Shown here piece by piece: positions 47,580 to 55,080 of a DNA stretch of 64,000 nucleotides. How positions within the stretch are numbered: position 1 is the first letter of the stretch; the number at the start of each line of letters is the position of its first letter. Origin of the DNA: Pseudogemmobacter lacusdianii (GTDB lineage Bacteria > Pseudomonadota > Alphaproteobacteria > Rhodobacterales > Rhodobacteraceae); the NCBI RefSeq assembly GCF_030848395.1, contig NZ_JAVDBT010000007.1, positions 62,001-126,000 on the forward strand, in the 5' to 3' direction. The position numbers and the translations under genes are program-made. The notes under the pieces were generated by a model. It was not told where the DNA came from, ran no database searches, and saw only the letters and a list, made by a program, of their open reading frames with translations.

Positions 47580-48950
47580 ATGATTTCGCCGCGCAAACGG
47601 ATCTGGGGCTGGTATTTCTTTGATTGGGCCAGCCAGCCCTATAACACCCTGCTGCTGACCTTTGTGTTCGGGCCGTATTTCACCGAAATCGCAATGGGTT
47701 ACTATTTCGGCCAAGGCCTTGATCCCGATGCCGCCGCCGCTGCGGCGCAAAGCTTCTGGGGCTGGGGGATTGCGGGCAGCTCGGTCGTCATTGCCATTCT
47801 TGCGCCGATTTTGGGGGCGATGGCGGACAGCACCGGGCGGCGGATGGTCTGGATCTGGATCTTCTCGGCGCTTTATGTGCTGGGGGCTTGGGCGTTGTGG
47901 TGGGTGGCACCGGGCGGCGATATCGGCGTGCTTTACTGGGCGGTGATCTGCTTTGGCCTTGGCTTTATCGGCATGGAATTTGCCACGATCTTCACCAATG
48001 CCTTGATGCCAAGCCTGTCGGATCATGAGGATTTGGGCGCGATCTCGGGCTCGGGCTTTGCTTTTGGCTATCTGGGCGGGCTGGCGGCCTTGGTGGTCAT
48101 GCTGGGGCTCTTCGTGCCGAACCCGGAGAACGGGCTGACCTATCTGGGGCTGAACCCGCTCTTGGGCGAGGATGCCGAGACGCAGATTGGCACGCGGGTC
48201 GTGGGGCCCTTCACCGCGATCTGGTATATGGTTTTCATGGTGCCGTTCTTTCTGTGGGTGAAAGAGCCGAAGACCCAAGCCGCTGGAATCAGTGTCAAAA
48301 AGGCCGTTGGCCAAGTGAAAGAGATGCTGGCCTCATTGCGCTATCGCAACAGCTTGGTGGCCTATCTGGGATCGTCGCTTTTGTACCGCGATGCGTTGAA
48401 CGCGCTTTATGCCTTTGGCGGGGTCTATGCCAAAGGCGTGCTGGGCTGGAGCATTGGCCAGATTGGCATCTTTGGTCTGGTGGGGGCGGCATCGGCGGTG
48501 TTCGCCTCGTGGCTGGGCGGCAAGGCGGACCGGCGCTATGGGCCTAAGCCGGTGATTGCGCTGAGCATCGTGGTGCTGATCGCGATTTGCCTGCTGATCG
48601 TCGGAATGACGCGTGAGCAAATCTGGGGCTTTGCTTTGGACCCGGCGGGCTCGGCCTCGGACCAAATTCTGTTTGTCTGCGGGGCGCTGATCGGGGCGGC
48701 GGGGGGCTCTTTGCAGGCCTCGAGCCGGACGATGATGGTGCGCCACACCACGCCCGAACGCGCCACCGAAGCCTTTGGCCTTTTCGCGCTCTCGGGCAAG
48801 GTGTCGAGCTTTGTCGCGCCTGTGCTGATCGCGCTGGTGACGGCGATCAGCGGATCGCAGCGCATCGGTATTTCGCCGCTGATTGCCCTGTTCCTCATTG
48901 GCTTGATCCTGCTAATTTGGGTCAATCCCAAAGGTGAGCAGTCGCGATGA
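47580..48950 (+). CDS. Atg22-like MFS transporter (UMF1 family)
   Basis: 456-residue permease with 12 hydrophobic segments. It shows the UMF1/Atg22 N-terminus RIWGWYFFDWASQPYNTLLLTFVFGPYF and the loop APILGAMADSTGRRM. The fungal relative exports amino acids from vacuoles, while bacterial substrates are unknown. Alternative in-frame starts at 47568 and 47526 exist. The stop overlaps the mepA start by 4 bases. Confidence 0.85.
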   Translation: MISPRKRIWGWYFFDWASQPYNTLLLTFVFGPYFTEIAMGYYFGQGLDPDAAAAAAQSFWGWGIAGSSVVIAILAPILGAMADSTGRRMVWIWIFSALYVLGAWALWWVAPGGDIGVLYWAVICFGLGFIGMEFATIFTNALMPSLSDHEDLGAISGSGFAFGYLGGLAALVVMLGLFVPNPENGLTYLGLNPLLGEDAETQIGTRVVGPFTAIWYMVFMVPFFLWVKEPKTQAAGISVKKAVGQVKEMLASLRYRNSLVAYLGSSLLYRDALNALYAFGGVYAKGVLGWSIGQIGIFGLVGAASAVFASWLGGKADRRYGPKPVIALSIVVLIAICLLIVGMTREQIWGFALDPAGSASDQILFVCGALIGAAGGSLQASSRTMMVRHTTPERATEAFGLFALSGKVSSFVAPVLIALVTAISGSQRIGISPLIALFLIGLILLIWVNPKGEQSR

Positions 48951-49855
48951 TCCCTAAAATCCTTAGTGCGGCCCTGATCGGGGCCACCCTTTTGCTGCCC
49001 ACGCAAGGCGCGGCGGACCCCTTGGCCAATCAGCTTTTCGGCGCGAAAGCCACGCCTTCGGCGCAAAAGCCAATGCCGATCGGCTCTTATTCGCGCGGTT
49101 GCGCGGCGGGGTTGGTGGAGTTGCCGCAGACCGGGCCGACATGGCAAGCGATGCGGCTCTCGCGTGAGCGTAACTTTGGCCATCCGGTCATGGTGCAGTA
49201 TCTGGTCGACCTTTCGGCGCAAGCGGCGGCTTTGGGCTGGGGCAAGGGGCTTTATATCGGCGATATCAGCCAGCCGCGCGGCGGGCCGATGACCTCGGGC
49301 CATGCCTCGCATCAGATCGGGCTCGATGCCGATATCTGGTGGCTGGCGCCGAAGCGATTGAACCTAAGCGTGCAAGAGCGCGAGAATATCTCCTCAATCC
49401 CGATGCGCTCGGCCAATCAGCGGACGGTGACCGATGCTTGGGGGCCGACGGCGCGCGCGCTGTTGAAAGCGGCGGCAAGTGACCCGCGGGTGGACCGGAT
49501 TTTCGTTGCGGCCTCGATCAAGATCGAGATCTGCAAGACGGCGAAACGCGGCGATAAGAAATGGCTGCAAAAGCTGCGCCCGGTGGCGGGGCATGACACG
49601 CATTTCCATGTGCGGCTGAAATGCCCCAAGGGCGCGCGGCATTGCGAGACGCAGACGCCGACGGTGGCCGAGCTGTCGAACGGCGGCAATGGCTGTGATG
49701 ACACGCTGACTTGGTGGGTGACGGATTACCTGAACCCGCCGAAAGCCGCGCCGAAGCCGAAGGACGAAGAGGCCGCACCGCGCAAGAAGCGCCCGCGCGA
49801 ATACACGATGGCGGATTTGCCCAAGCAATGTCGCGACGTTCTCGCCTCGGATTGA
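48947..49855 (+). CDS. mepA: Penicillin-insensitive murein endopeptidase MepA
   Basis: 302-residue periplasmic LAS-type zinc endopeptidase (M74) that cuts D-Ala-mDAP cross-links. The signal peptide spans residues 1-23. Zinc ligands lie in GHASHQIGLDADIWW (HxxGxxxD) and HDTHFHVRLKCP (HxH). Paired cysteines in YSRGCAAG and near the C-terminus may form disulfides. It ends with a basic KKRPREYTMADLPKQC tail. It is coupled to the MFS gene upstream and overlaps the following gene by 28 bases. Confidence 0.93.
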   Translation: MIPKILSAALIGATLLLPTQGAADPLANQLFGAKATPSAQKPMPIGSYSRGCAAGLVELPQTGPTWQAMRLSRERNFGHPVMVQYLVDLSAQAAALGWGKGLYIGDISQPRGGPMTSGHASHQIGLDADIWWLAPKRLNLSVQERENISSIPMRSANQRTVTDAWGPTARALLKAAASDPRVDRIFVAASIKIEICKTAKRGDKKWLQKLRPVAGHDTHFHVRLKCPKGARHCETQTPTVAELSNGGNGCDDTLTWWVTDYLNPPKAAPKPKDEEAAPRKKRPREYTMADLPKQCRDVLASD

Positions 49856-50760
49856 TCGCTGGCGCCCTGATGGCTTTTGGCTATCAGGGCAGTGCTTTGG
49901 CGACCCAACCGGCCGATTTCCTACAAGCCTTTCGCTGGTCCAGCGCGGACGCGCTTTTGGGCGGGCTGTCGGGTTTTGACCTAGCCGCCGATGGCAGCGG
50001 TTTTGTCGTGCTCTCGGACCATGGGGTGATGGCCGAAGGCCAGATCTTGCGCGATGCCGAAGGGATGATCACCGGGATCGAGACCGCGCCGATGCAGGTG
50101 TTGCGCGACGAGAATGGCGCGCCTTTGCAGCGCGGCAGCAATGACAGCGAAGGCATTGCCCGCGATGCCAAGGGGCGGATCTACATCTCATTCGAAGGCC
50201 CAGCGCGGGTCCGCAGCTATGAGTCTTTGGGCGCCAAGGCGCGCAATCTGCCCTCGCCCGAGGCCTTTGGCGCGATGCAAAAGAACTCGGCGCTGGAGGC
50301 TTTGGCGATCGATCACCGGGGCTGGCTTTACACAATGCCCGAGCGGTCTGGCGCGCTGGACCGGCCTTTTCCGGTCTTTGTCTTTGATGGCGCCGAGTGG
50401 TCGCAGCCCTTTGACATCCCGCGTGAAGGAGACTTCCTGCCGGTCAGCGCCGATTTCGGCCCCGATGGCCGGCTCTACCTGCTCGAACGCGCCTTTCGCG
50501 GGGTGCGGGGCTTTGCCTCGCGGGTGCGGGTGTTTGACATCGGGGCGCAGGGCGCTGGCCCGGGCGAGACGGTGCTGCAAACCGAGGTCGGCACGCATGA
50601 CAATCTTGAAGGTCTGGCGATTTGGCGCGATGCGCAGGGACGGATCCGGCTGACCATGGTCTCGGACAATAATTTCTACTTCTTCTTGCGCCAAGAAGTT
50701 GTGGAATACGTCCTTCCCGAAGATGCGGGCCCAGTTGACGTGGGCCTCGCAGAGGACTAG
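49828..50760 (+). CDS. Esterase-like activity of phytase family protein
   Basis: 310-residue exported beta-propeller protein of the phytase-like esterase family. A signal peptide (RLGLIAGALMAFGYQGSALA) is followed by repeated blades with GLSGFDLAADGSGFVVLSDHG, NDSEGIARDAKGRIYISFEG, ALEALAIDHRGWLYTMPE and HDNLEGLAIWRDAQGRIRL. Actual phytase activity is doubtful in such proteins. The ATG at 49828 gives a good signal peptide and overlaps the mepA end by 28 bases in another frame. Confidence 0.82.
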   Translation: MSRRSRLGLIAGALMAFGYQGSALATQPADFLQAFRWSSADALLGGLSGFDLAADGSGFVVLSDHGVMAEGQILRDAEGMITGIETAPMQVLRDENGAPLQRGSNDSEGIARDAKGRIYISFEGPARVRSYESLGAKARNLPSPEAFGAMQKNSALEALAIDHRGWLYTMPERSGALDRPFPVFVFDGAEWSQPFDIPREGDFLPVSADFGPDGRLYLLERAFRGVRGFASRVRVFDIGAQGAGPGETVLQTEVGTHDNLEGLAIWRDAQGRIRLTMVSDNNFYFFLRQEVVEYVLPEDAGPVDVGLAED

Positions 50761-50785
50761 ACCGCCGCCGTCCCCGGGAATGGCT

Positions 50786-50804
50786 CGCGGACCAAGTCTC
50801 CGCG
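50786..50804 (+). promoter_or_regulatory. Hairpin in the leader of the transporter gene
   Basis: 6-base stem CGCGGA / TCCGCG with loop CCAAGTC, 24 bases before the ATG at 50828, followed by an A-rich stretch (TAAAAACGGA). A preQ1 riboswitch would make sense before a queuosine-precursor transporter, but no proper pseudoknot can be formed, so I only report the hairpin. Confidence 0.35.
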
Positions 50805-50827
50805 ACCTTGTAAAAACGGATAGAGAT

Positions 50828-51448
50828 ATGACCCGTCTTCTGCCCGGCATTCTTGCCATGGCCATCGTTGTTGTGGCCTCGAACATCCTTGTTCAACATC
50901 CGCTTGGATTTTACCTAACCTGGGGGGCGCTGACCTACCCCCTTGCCTTTCTTGTCAATGACATAACCAACCGGTTGCACGGCCCCGAAGCCGCGCGGCG
51001 GGTGGTGTTTGTGGGCTTTCTGACCGGGCTTGTCTGCTCGGCCATTGGCACGCAGATCATGGGCGAGTTCGGCCCCTTGGTCACCTTGCGCGTCGCCATC
51101 GGCTCGGGCGTGGCCTTCCTGACCGCCCAGCTGATGGATATTGTCATCTTCAACCGGCTGCGCCAGCGCAGTTGGTGGAAGGCGCCGCTGATCGCCTCGG
51201 CTTTGGGCTCAGTGATCGACACTGCGATCTTCTTCCCCATCGCCTTTTCCGCGACGCTGTCGATGCTGGAACCCAGCAATGATGTTTCTTGGGCGGGCGA
51301 GCTGATGCCGCTGATCGGGCTTGGCCCGGTGGTGCCCTTCTGGGTGTCGCTTGCCACGGCGGACTTCCTTGTCAAACTGGCGATTGCGGTCTTGGCTTTG
51401 GCCCCGTTCCGCATTGCCATCGGGAAATTGATCACAAAGGTTGCGTGA
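50828..51448 (+). CDS. VUT family protein, putative queuosine precursor transporter
   Basis: 206-residue membrane protein with about six hydrophobic segments. The YhhQ/VUT pattern is visible in LTWGALTYPLAFLVNDITNRLHGPEAARRVV, GSGVAFLTAQLMDIVIFNRLRQRSWWKAPLIASALGSVIDTAIFFPIAF. Characterised relatives take up preQ0/preQ1 for queuosine in tRNA. The gap of 67 bases from the preceding gene holds a small hairpin. Confidence 0.85.
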   Translation: MTRLLPGILAMAIVVVASNILVQHPLGFYLTWGALTYPLAFLVNDITNRLHGPEAARRVVFVGFLTGLVCSAIGTQIMGEFGPLVTLRVAIGSGVAFLTAQLMDIVIFNRLRQRSWWKAPLIASALGSVIDTAIFFPIAFSATLSMLEPSNDVSWAGELMPLIGLGPVVPFWVSLATADFLVKLAIAVLALAPFRIAIGKLITKVA

Positions 51449-51517
51449 ATTCAGTTGACCCACACAAAATCTGTGTCAGGCTCCTCCTATCGGCAACATT
51501 TGAAAGGAGGTGATCCA

Positions 51518-51574
51518 GTGTCTAGAGTGATATTGGAGAATGGCGTCGGGACAGTCAGGAGGGGTGCATACTAG
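51518..51574 (+). CDS. Possible 18-residue small protein with extreme ribosome site
   Basis: GTG-started ORF encoding MSRVILENGVGTVRRGAY, ending in TAG. GGAGG lies 7 bases before the GTG and is part of a 16-base match to the 16S 3' end, so ribosome recruitment should be very strong if not masked by CCTCCT upstream. The peptide resembles nothing I can name. It may be the functional product, or translation itself may be the regulatory event. Confidence 0.4.
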   Translation: MSRVILENGVGTVRRGAY

Positions 51575-51646
51575 GGGCAACCCCTTGGTAAGGCAGACCG
51601 CTTGATTGGGCCAAATTCCTAACTGGCCCATCTCCTTGGAACTCGG

Positions 51647-51679
51647 AAAGGGTCGCCGCTCAGGCGACCCTTTCTCTTT
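51647..51679 (+). terminator. Strong intrinsic terminator of the small unit
   Basis: Perfect 11-base stem AAAGGGTCGCC / GGCGACCCTTT (51647-51657 with 51663-51673, loop GCTCA) followed by CTCTTTT. Confidence 0.85.
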
Positions 51680-51744
51680 TGGCGACATGGATTTGCCCCC
51701 CGTGCTGACTTGTGGTGACCCTGCGGCAAGGCTAGTTTGCGCCT

Positions 51745-52167
51745 ATGTTAAGGGTCACGGATACTTTGGCGATTGCCGATTGGGAGCTGAGCGAAAGCTT
51801 CATGCGCGCCTCGGGTCCGGGCGGGCAAAACGTTAACAAAGTCTCCAGCGCGGTTGAGTTGCGGTTTGAGGCCGAACGCTCGCCGCATTTGCCCGATCCG
51901 GTGAAGGCGCGATTGAAGCGGTTGGCCGGGCGGCGCTGGACGAGTGAAGGCGCGATTGTCTTGCAGGTGGAAGACACGCGCTCTCAGGCCCGCAACCGCG
52001 AAATTGCGCGCGAGCGGCTGATTGAGTTGATCCAAGCCGCTTTGGTGGCCCCAAAGCGACGGATCGCCACCAAACCCACCTATGGCAGCCAAAAACGCCG
52101 TTTGGCGACAAAATCCATCCGCGGCGATGTTAAAGCCCTGCGGGGCAAAATCGGAGATGACGAATGA
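51745..52167 (+). CDS. arfB: Alternative ribosome-rescue factor ArfB (YaeJ)
   Basis: 140-residue codon-independent peptidyl-tRNA hydrolase that frees stalled ribosomes. The GGQ motif is residues 26-28 (SGPGGQNVNK). The basic C-terminal tail that enters the mRNA channel is clear (PKRRIATKPTYGSQKRRLATKSIRGDVKALRGK). Its stop overlaps the start of the PLP enzyme gene by 4 bases. The strong terminator at 51647 separates it from the upstream small unit. Confidence 0.93.
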   Translation: MLRVTDTLAIADWELSESFMRASGPGGQNVNKVSSAVELRFEAERSPHLPDPVKARLKRLAGRRWTSEGAIVLQVEDTRSQARNREIARERLIELIQAALVAPKRRIATKPTYGSQKRRLATKSIRGDVKALRGKIGDDE

Positions 52168-53423
52168 GCGAGACCCATGTGGAGCGGCGGGCACGGCTGA
52201 TGGGGCCGAATGTGCCGACTTTTTACCGCAGCCCGGTGCATCTGGTGCGCGGTGAGGGGGTTTGGCTCTGGGATGCCGCGGGCAAGCGCTATCTTGATTG
52301 CTACAACAACGTGCCGCATGTCGGCCATTGCCATCCGAAAGTGGTGGAAGCGATCGCCAAGCAGGCCGCAACGCTGAACACCCACACCCGCTATTTGCAT
52401 GATATGGTTCTGGATTATCTGGAACGCCTGCTTGGGACCTTTAAGAATGGCATCGGCCAAGGCATCCTGACCTGCACCGGGTCTGAGGCGAATGACATCG
52501 CCCTGCGGATGGCGCAGGCGGCGACCGGCAAGACCGGGATCATCGTCACCGATGACACCTATCACGGCAATACCACTGCCGTGTCGCAGCTTTCCGCCCG
52601 CCGCCCCCAGATCGGTGAGCGTTGGCCGAATGTGCGGCTGGTCCCGGCGCCGAATTCTTTGCTGCGGCCTGACCCCGACGGCACGATCTTCGCGGGCCAT
52701 GTGAAAGCGGCAATGGCCGAACTGGCAGCGGCAGGCTTTGGCACCTCGGCGCTGCTGATCTGCCCGATGTTTGCCAATGAAGGGCTGCCCTCGCTGGCTC
52801 CCGGCTGGCTGGCTCCGACCGAGGCCGCTTTGCGCGCCGAAGGCGCCTTGATCATCGCCGATGAGGTGCAGCCGGGCTTTGGCCGCTCGGGCAGCCATTT
52901 CTGGGGGCATGAGCGTTTGGGCTTTAAGGCCGATATCGTCACCATGGGCAAGCCGATGGGCAATGGCCATCCGGTGGCGGCGGTCGTCACGACCCCAGAG
53001 ATCATGGCGAGCTTCCGCAATGTCTTTAGCTATTTCAACACCTTTGGCGGCAACCCCGTCTCGGCCGCTGCTGCGATGGCGGTACTGCAGGTGATTGAAG
53101 AAGAAGGTTTGCAAGAGCGCGCGGCGAAGTCCTCGGCCTATGTGAAGGATCGGCTGGAGGCGCTGAACCATCCGCTGATTGCCGATGTGCGGGCCAATGG
53201 GCTGTTCTTCGCGGTGGAGCTGCGCGACGGCGACAAAGGTGCCACGGCATTTTCTGTTCAGCTGGTGGAAAACATGGTCGCACGGGGCTTTTTGATGAAT
53301 GTGATCGGGGCCGATCGCAACGTCCTGAAGATCCGCCCGCCGATGGCTTTTGACATCGAACATGCTGATCTTTTGATTGACGCATTGGCAGCGGCTTTGG
53401 CCGAGACCAAGGTGCCGGCATGA
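52164..53423 (+). CDS. Class III PLP enzyme of the AGXT2-like (phospholyase) group
   Basis: 419-residue PLP protein. The PLP lysine is in TMGKPMGNGHPVAAV, a segment very like that of human ETNPPL/PHYKPL phospholyases. Other features are TCTGSEANDIALRMAQAATG, DDTYHGNTTAVSQLS, IIADEVQPGFGRSGSHFWGHE and NTFGGNPVSAAAAMAVL. Given the APH-type kinase coupled downstream, I infer a beta-elimination of a phosphorylated amino alcohol (phosphoethanolamine or phosphohydroxylysine) rather than a plain transaminase. An ordinary omega-aminotransferase remains possible. Confidence 0.85.
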   Translation: MSETHVERRARLMGPNVPTFYRSPVHLVRGEGVWLWDAAGKRYLDCYNNVPHVGHCHPKVVEAIAKQAATLNTHTRYLHDMVLDYLERLLGTFKNGIGQGILTCTGSEANDIALRMAQAATGKTGIIVTDDTYHGNTTAVSQLSARRPQIGERWPNVRLVPAPNSLLRPDPDGTIFAGHVKAAMAELAAAGFGTSALLICPMFANEGLPSLAPGWLAPTEAALRAEGALIIADEVQPGFGRSGSHFWGHERLGFKADIVTMGKPMGNGHPVAAVVTTPEIMASFRNVFSYFNTFGGNPVSAAAAMAVLQVIEEEGLQERAAKSSAYVKDRLEALNHPLIADVRANGLFFAVELRDGDKGATAFSVQLVENMVARGFLMNVIGADRNVLKIRPPMAFDIEHADLLIDALAAALAETKVPA

Positions 53424-54337
53424 TCGAAGAACTTGCCCTTGAGGCCGCCGCACATTGGGGCGGCAACCCGGTTCGATTGCTCCGCAACCGCGAGAATGCC
53501 GTGTTTGAGATGCGTTTGCCTTCGGGCGAGCGCGCGGCATTGCGGCTGCACCGGCAGGGCTATCAGCCCGATGCCGCGATCCGGTCTGAGCTGTGGTGGT
53601 GCGCGGCTTTGGCGGAGAAAGGCGTGCGGGTGCCCGCCGCTTTGCCCGCGCGGGATGGCCAGTTTCTGGTCACGCTGTCGAATGGCCGCGCGGCTTCGGT
53701 CATCGAATGGATCGAGGGGGATGCTTTGGGCGAGGGCGGCGTGCCCTTTGCCACCCCCCTGCCCCAGCTTTTGGACCAGCACCATGCCTTGGGCCAGTTG
53801 GTCCGCAAATTGCATGATGTCACCCAAGGGCTGACACTGCCTGCGGATTTCGAACGGCCGCGCTGGGATTTGGACGGGCTGACCGGCGAGACGCCGTTCT
53901 GGGGCCGGTTCTGGGAGCATCCGGCTGCCTCGGAGGCGCAGCGCGCCACGCTGGTGCGCGCCCGCGCGGCCTTGCGCGAGCGTCTGGCGCCCCTGAACAC
54001 CGTCCAGCTTGTTCATGCCGATGTGCTGCGGGAAAATGTTCTGGTGCAGGGCAACTCGGTCTGCCTGATCGACTTTGACGATTCTGGCTGGGGTTTCCCG
54101 CTTTACGATCTGGGCACCACCATGTCGCAGAACCTAAACGAGCCAGCACGGGTCGAGATTCGCGCGGCTTTGATGGCGGGATATGGCACGACGGACACCG
54201 ATCTGGTCGACACAATGACGCTGGCGCGGACCTGCGCCTCGGTCGGCTGGATGATGCCGCGGCTCGAGGCGAATGACCCGGTGCATGCGCGCCACATCGC
54301 CCGCGCTGTGGGCTGGGCTGAACAGCTGGCTTTGTGA
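53420..54337 (+). CDS. APH-family phosphotransferase (hydroxylysine/ethanolamine/homoserine kinase-like)
   Basis: 305-residue aminoglycoside-phosphotransferase fold kinase. The catalytic loop is LVHADVLRENVLV (HxDxxxxN) and the metal site is CLIDFDDSGWGFPLYDLG. The N-terminal lobe has ENAVFEMRLPSGERAALRLHR with the ATP-binding lysine replaced by Arg or set nearby. It overlaps the PLP enzyme gene by 4 bases. The combination mirrors human HYKK with PHYKPL, so it is likely the kinase that makes the phospholyase substrate. Confidence 0.85.
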   Translation: MIEELALEAAAHWGGNPVRLLRNRENAVFEMRLPSGERAALRLHRQGYQPDAAIRSELWWCAALAEKGVRVPAALPARDGQFLVTLSNGRAASVIEWIEGDALGEGGVPFATPLPQLLDQHHALGQLVRKLHDVTQGLTLPADFERPRWDLDGLTGETPFWGRFWEHPAASEAQRATLVRARAALRERLAPLNTVQLVHADVLRENVLVQGNSVCLIDFDDSGWGFPLYDLGTTMSQNLNEPARVEIRAALMAGYGTTDTDLVDTMTLARTCASVGWMMPRLEANDPVHARHIARAVGWAEQLAL

Positions 54338-54342
54338 CCAAG

Positions 54343-54371
54343 AGGCGCGCAGCTAAGGCAGTTGCGCGCCT
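54343..54371 (+). terminator. Hairpin after the kinase gene
   Basis: 8-base stem AGGCGCGC / GCGCGCCT with a 13-base loop, right after the stop at 54337. It lacks a T-tract, so it is a weak terminator or processing hairpin. Confidence 0.45.
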
Positions 54372-54372
54372 T

Positions 54373-54406
54373 GATTGTAGCGGTTAGTCACAAAACCGTT
54401 ACAATC
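54373..54406. promoter_or_regulatory. 13-base inverted repeat before the DUF47-PiT operon
   Basis: GATTGTAGCGGTT (54373-54385) and AACCGTTACAATC (54394-54406) are complementary except for one G/A position, with an 8-base spacer. It ends 18 bases before the DUF47 start. A phosphate-responsive operator or an RNA hairpin in the leader are both possible. It does not match the direct-repeat Pho box. Confidence 0.5.
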
Positions 54407-54424
54407 AGCACAGCGGAAACGACC

Positions 54425-55069
54425 ATGTTCAGCTTCATCAGAGCGCTCCTTCCGCGCTCGGACAACTTCTTCGAACTTTTTGAAGCCCAAGCGAAAAAGG
54501 CCCAAGAGGCGGCGTTGACCCTGCGGCAAGTGGTTGAGGGCGGCGCCGAGACCTCGGCGCGCTGCGCCAAGCTGTCGGCGCAAGAGAAAGAGGCGGATCT
54601 GATCTCTTACGAAGTGCTGGAATCGATCCGCCGCAGCTTCATCACGCCCTTTGATCGCTCTGATATTAAGGCTTTGTCGACCACGCTCGACGATGCGATC
54701 GACCAGATGAACAAGACCGGCAAAAAGGCCTTGCTCTACAATATCACCAGCTTTGAGCCGAATATGCGCGAAATGGCGGACCGGGTGATCGCCCTGTCAA
54801 ACATTGTCGCCGAGGCGCTGCCCTTGATGCGCAATATGAGCGCCAATGCCGCGCGGCTGCATGAGTTGGTGGCCGAGATCAGCCGGATCGAAGAGGAATC
54901 CGATCACCTGAACGACGCCGGCTTGCGTGAGATGTTCAAGGCCAAGCAAGACGGCAAACCGCTGGATTTCGTGGTTGGGTCGCAGATCTATGACCATCTG
55001 GAGAAATGCTGTGACCGGTTCGAGGATGTTGCCCATGTGATCGGCGACATCGTGATCGAACACGTCTAA
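54425..55069 (+). CDS. DUF47 / PhoU-like accessory protein
   Basis: 214-residue all-helical cytoplasmic protein of the YkaA/Pit-accessory group. It has the FFELFEAQAKKAQEAALTLRQVV start, EKEADLISYEVLESIRRSFITPFDRSDIKAL and a PhoU-like EEESDHLNDAGLREMF segment. These proteins modulate PiT phosphate transporters. The pit gene follows after 11 bases in the same unit. Confidence 0.92.
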   Translation: MFSFIRALLPRSDNFFELFEAQAKKAQEAALTLRQVVEGGAETSARCAKLSAQEKEADLISYEVLESIRRSFITPFDRSDIKALSTTLDDAIDQMNKTGKKALLYNITSFEPNMREMADRVIALSNIVAEALPLMRNMSANAARLHELVAEISRIEEESDHLNDAGLREMFKAKQDGKPLDFVVGSQIYDHLEKCCDRFEDVAHVIGDIVIEHV

Positions 55070-55080
55070 GGGCGCGCCAG

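Larger units (their letters stand above)
51480..51684 (+). ncRNA. Compact terminated unit with 16-base complement to the 16S rRNA 3' end
   Basis: A region of about 200 bases between the transporter gene and arfB, closed by a strong terminator. AAAGGAGGTGATCCAG (51503-51518) equals the reverse complement of the last 16 bases of alphaproteobacterial 16S rRNA, far longer than a normal ribosome site. CCTCCT (51483-51488) can mask AGGAGG (51505-51510). Further hairpins are AGGGG/CCCCT (51573-51584) and TGGGCCA/TGGCCCA (51607-51630). It may be a small mRNA, a leader peptide or a regulatory RNA. No recognisable promoter -10 box was found. Confidence 0.5.

Noticed and set aside
50786-50820. preQ1-I riboswitch before the VUT gene
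   Set aside because: The loop CCAAG could pair with CTTG directly after the stem, but the connecting loop would be only two bases, too short to cross a 6-bp helix. Pairing with the A-rich tail gives only two pairs. Kept only as an unassigned leader hairpin.
51572-51619. Read-through of the TAG of the 18-codon ORF into a further 15 codons (GQPLGKADRLIGPNS, then TAA)
   Set aside because: There is no evidence for stop-codon recoding. A 15-codon open stretch is expected by chance and overlaps hairpins.
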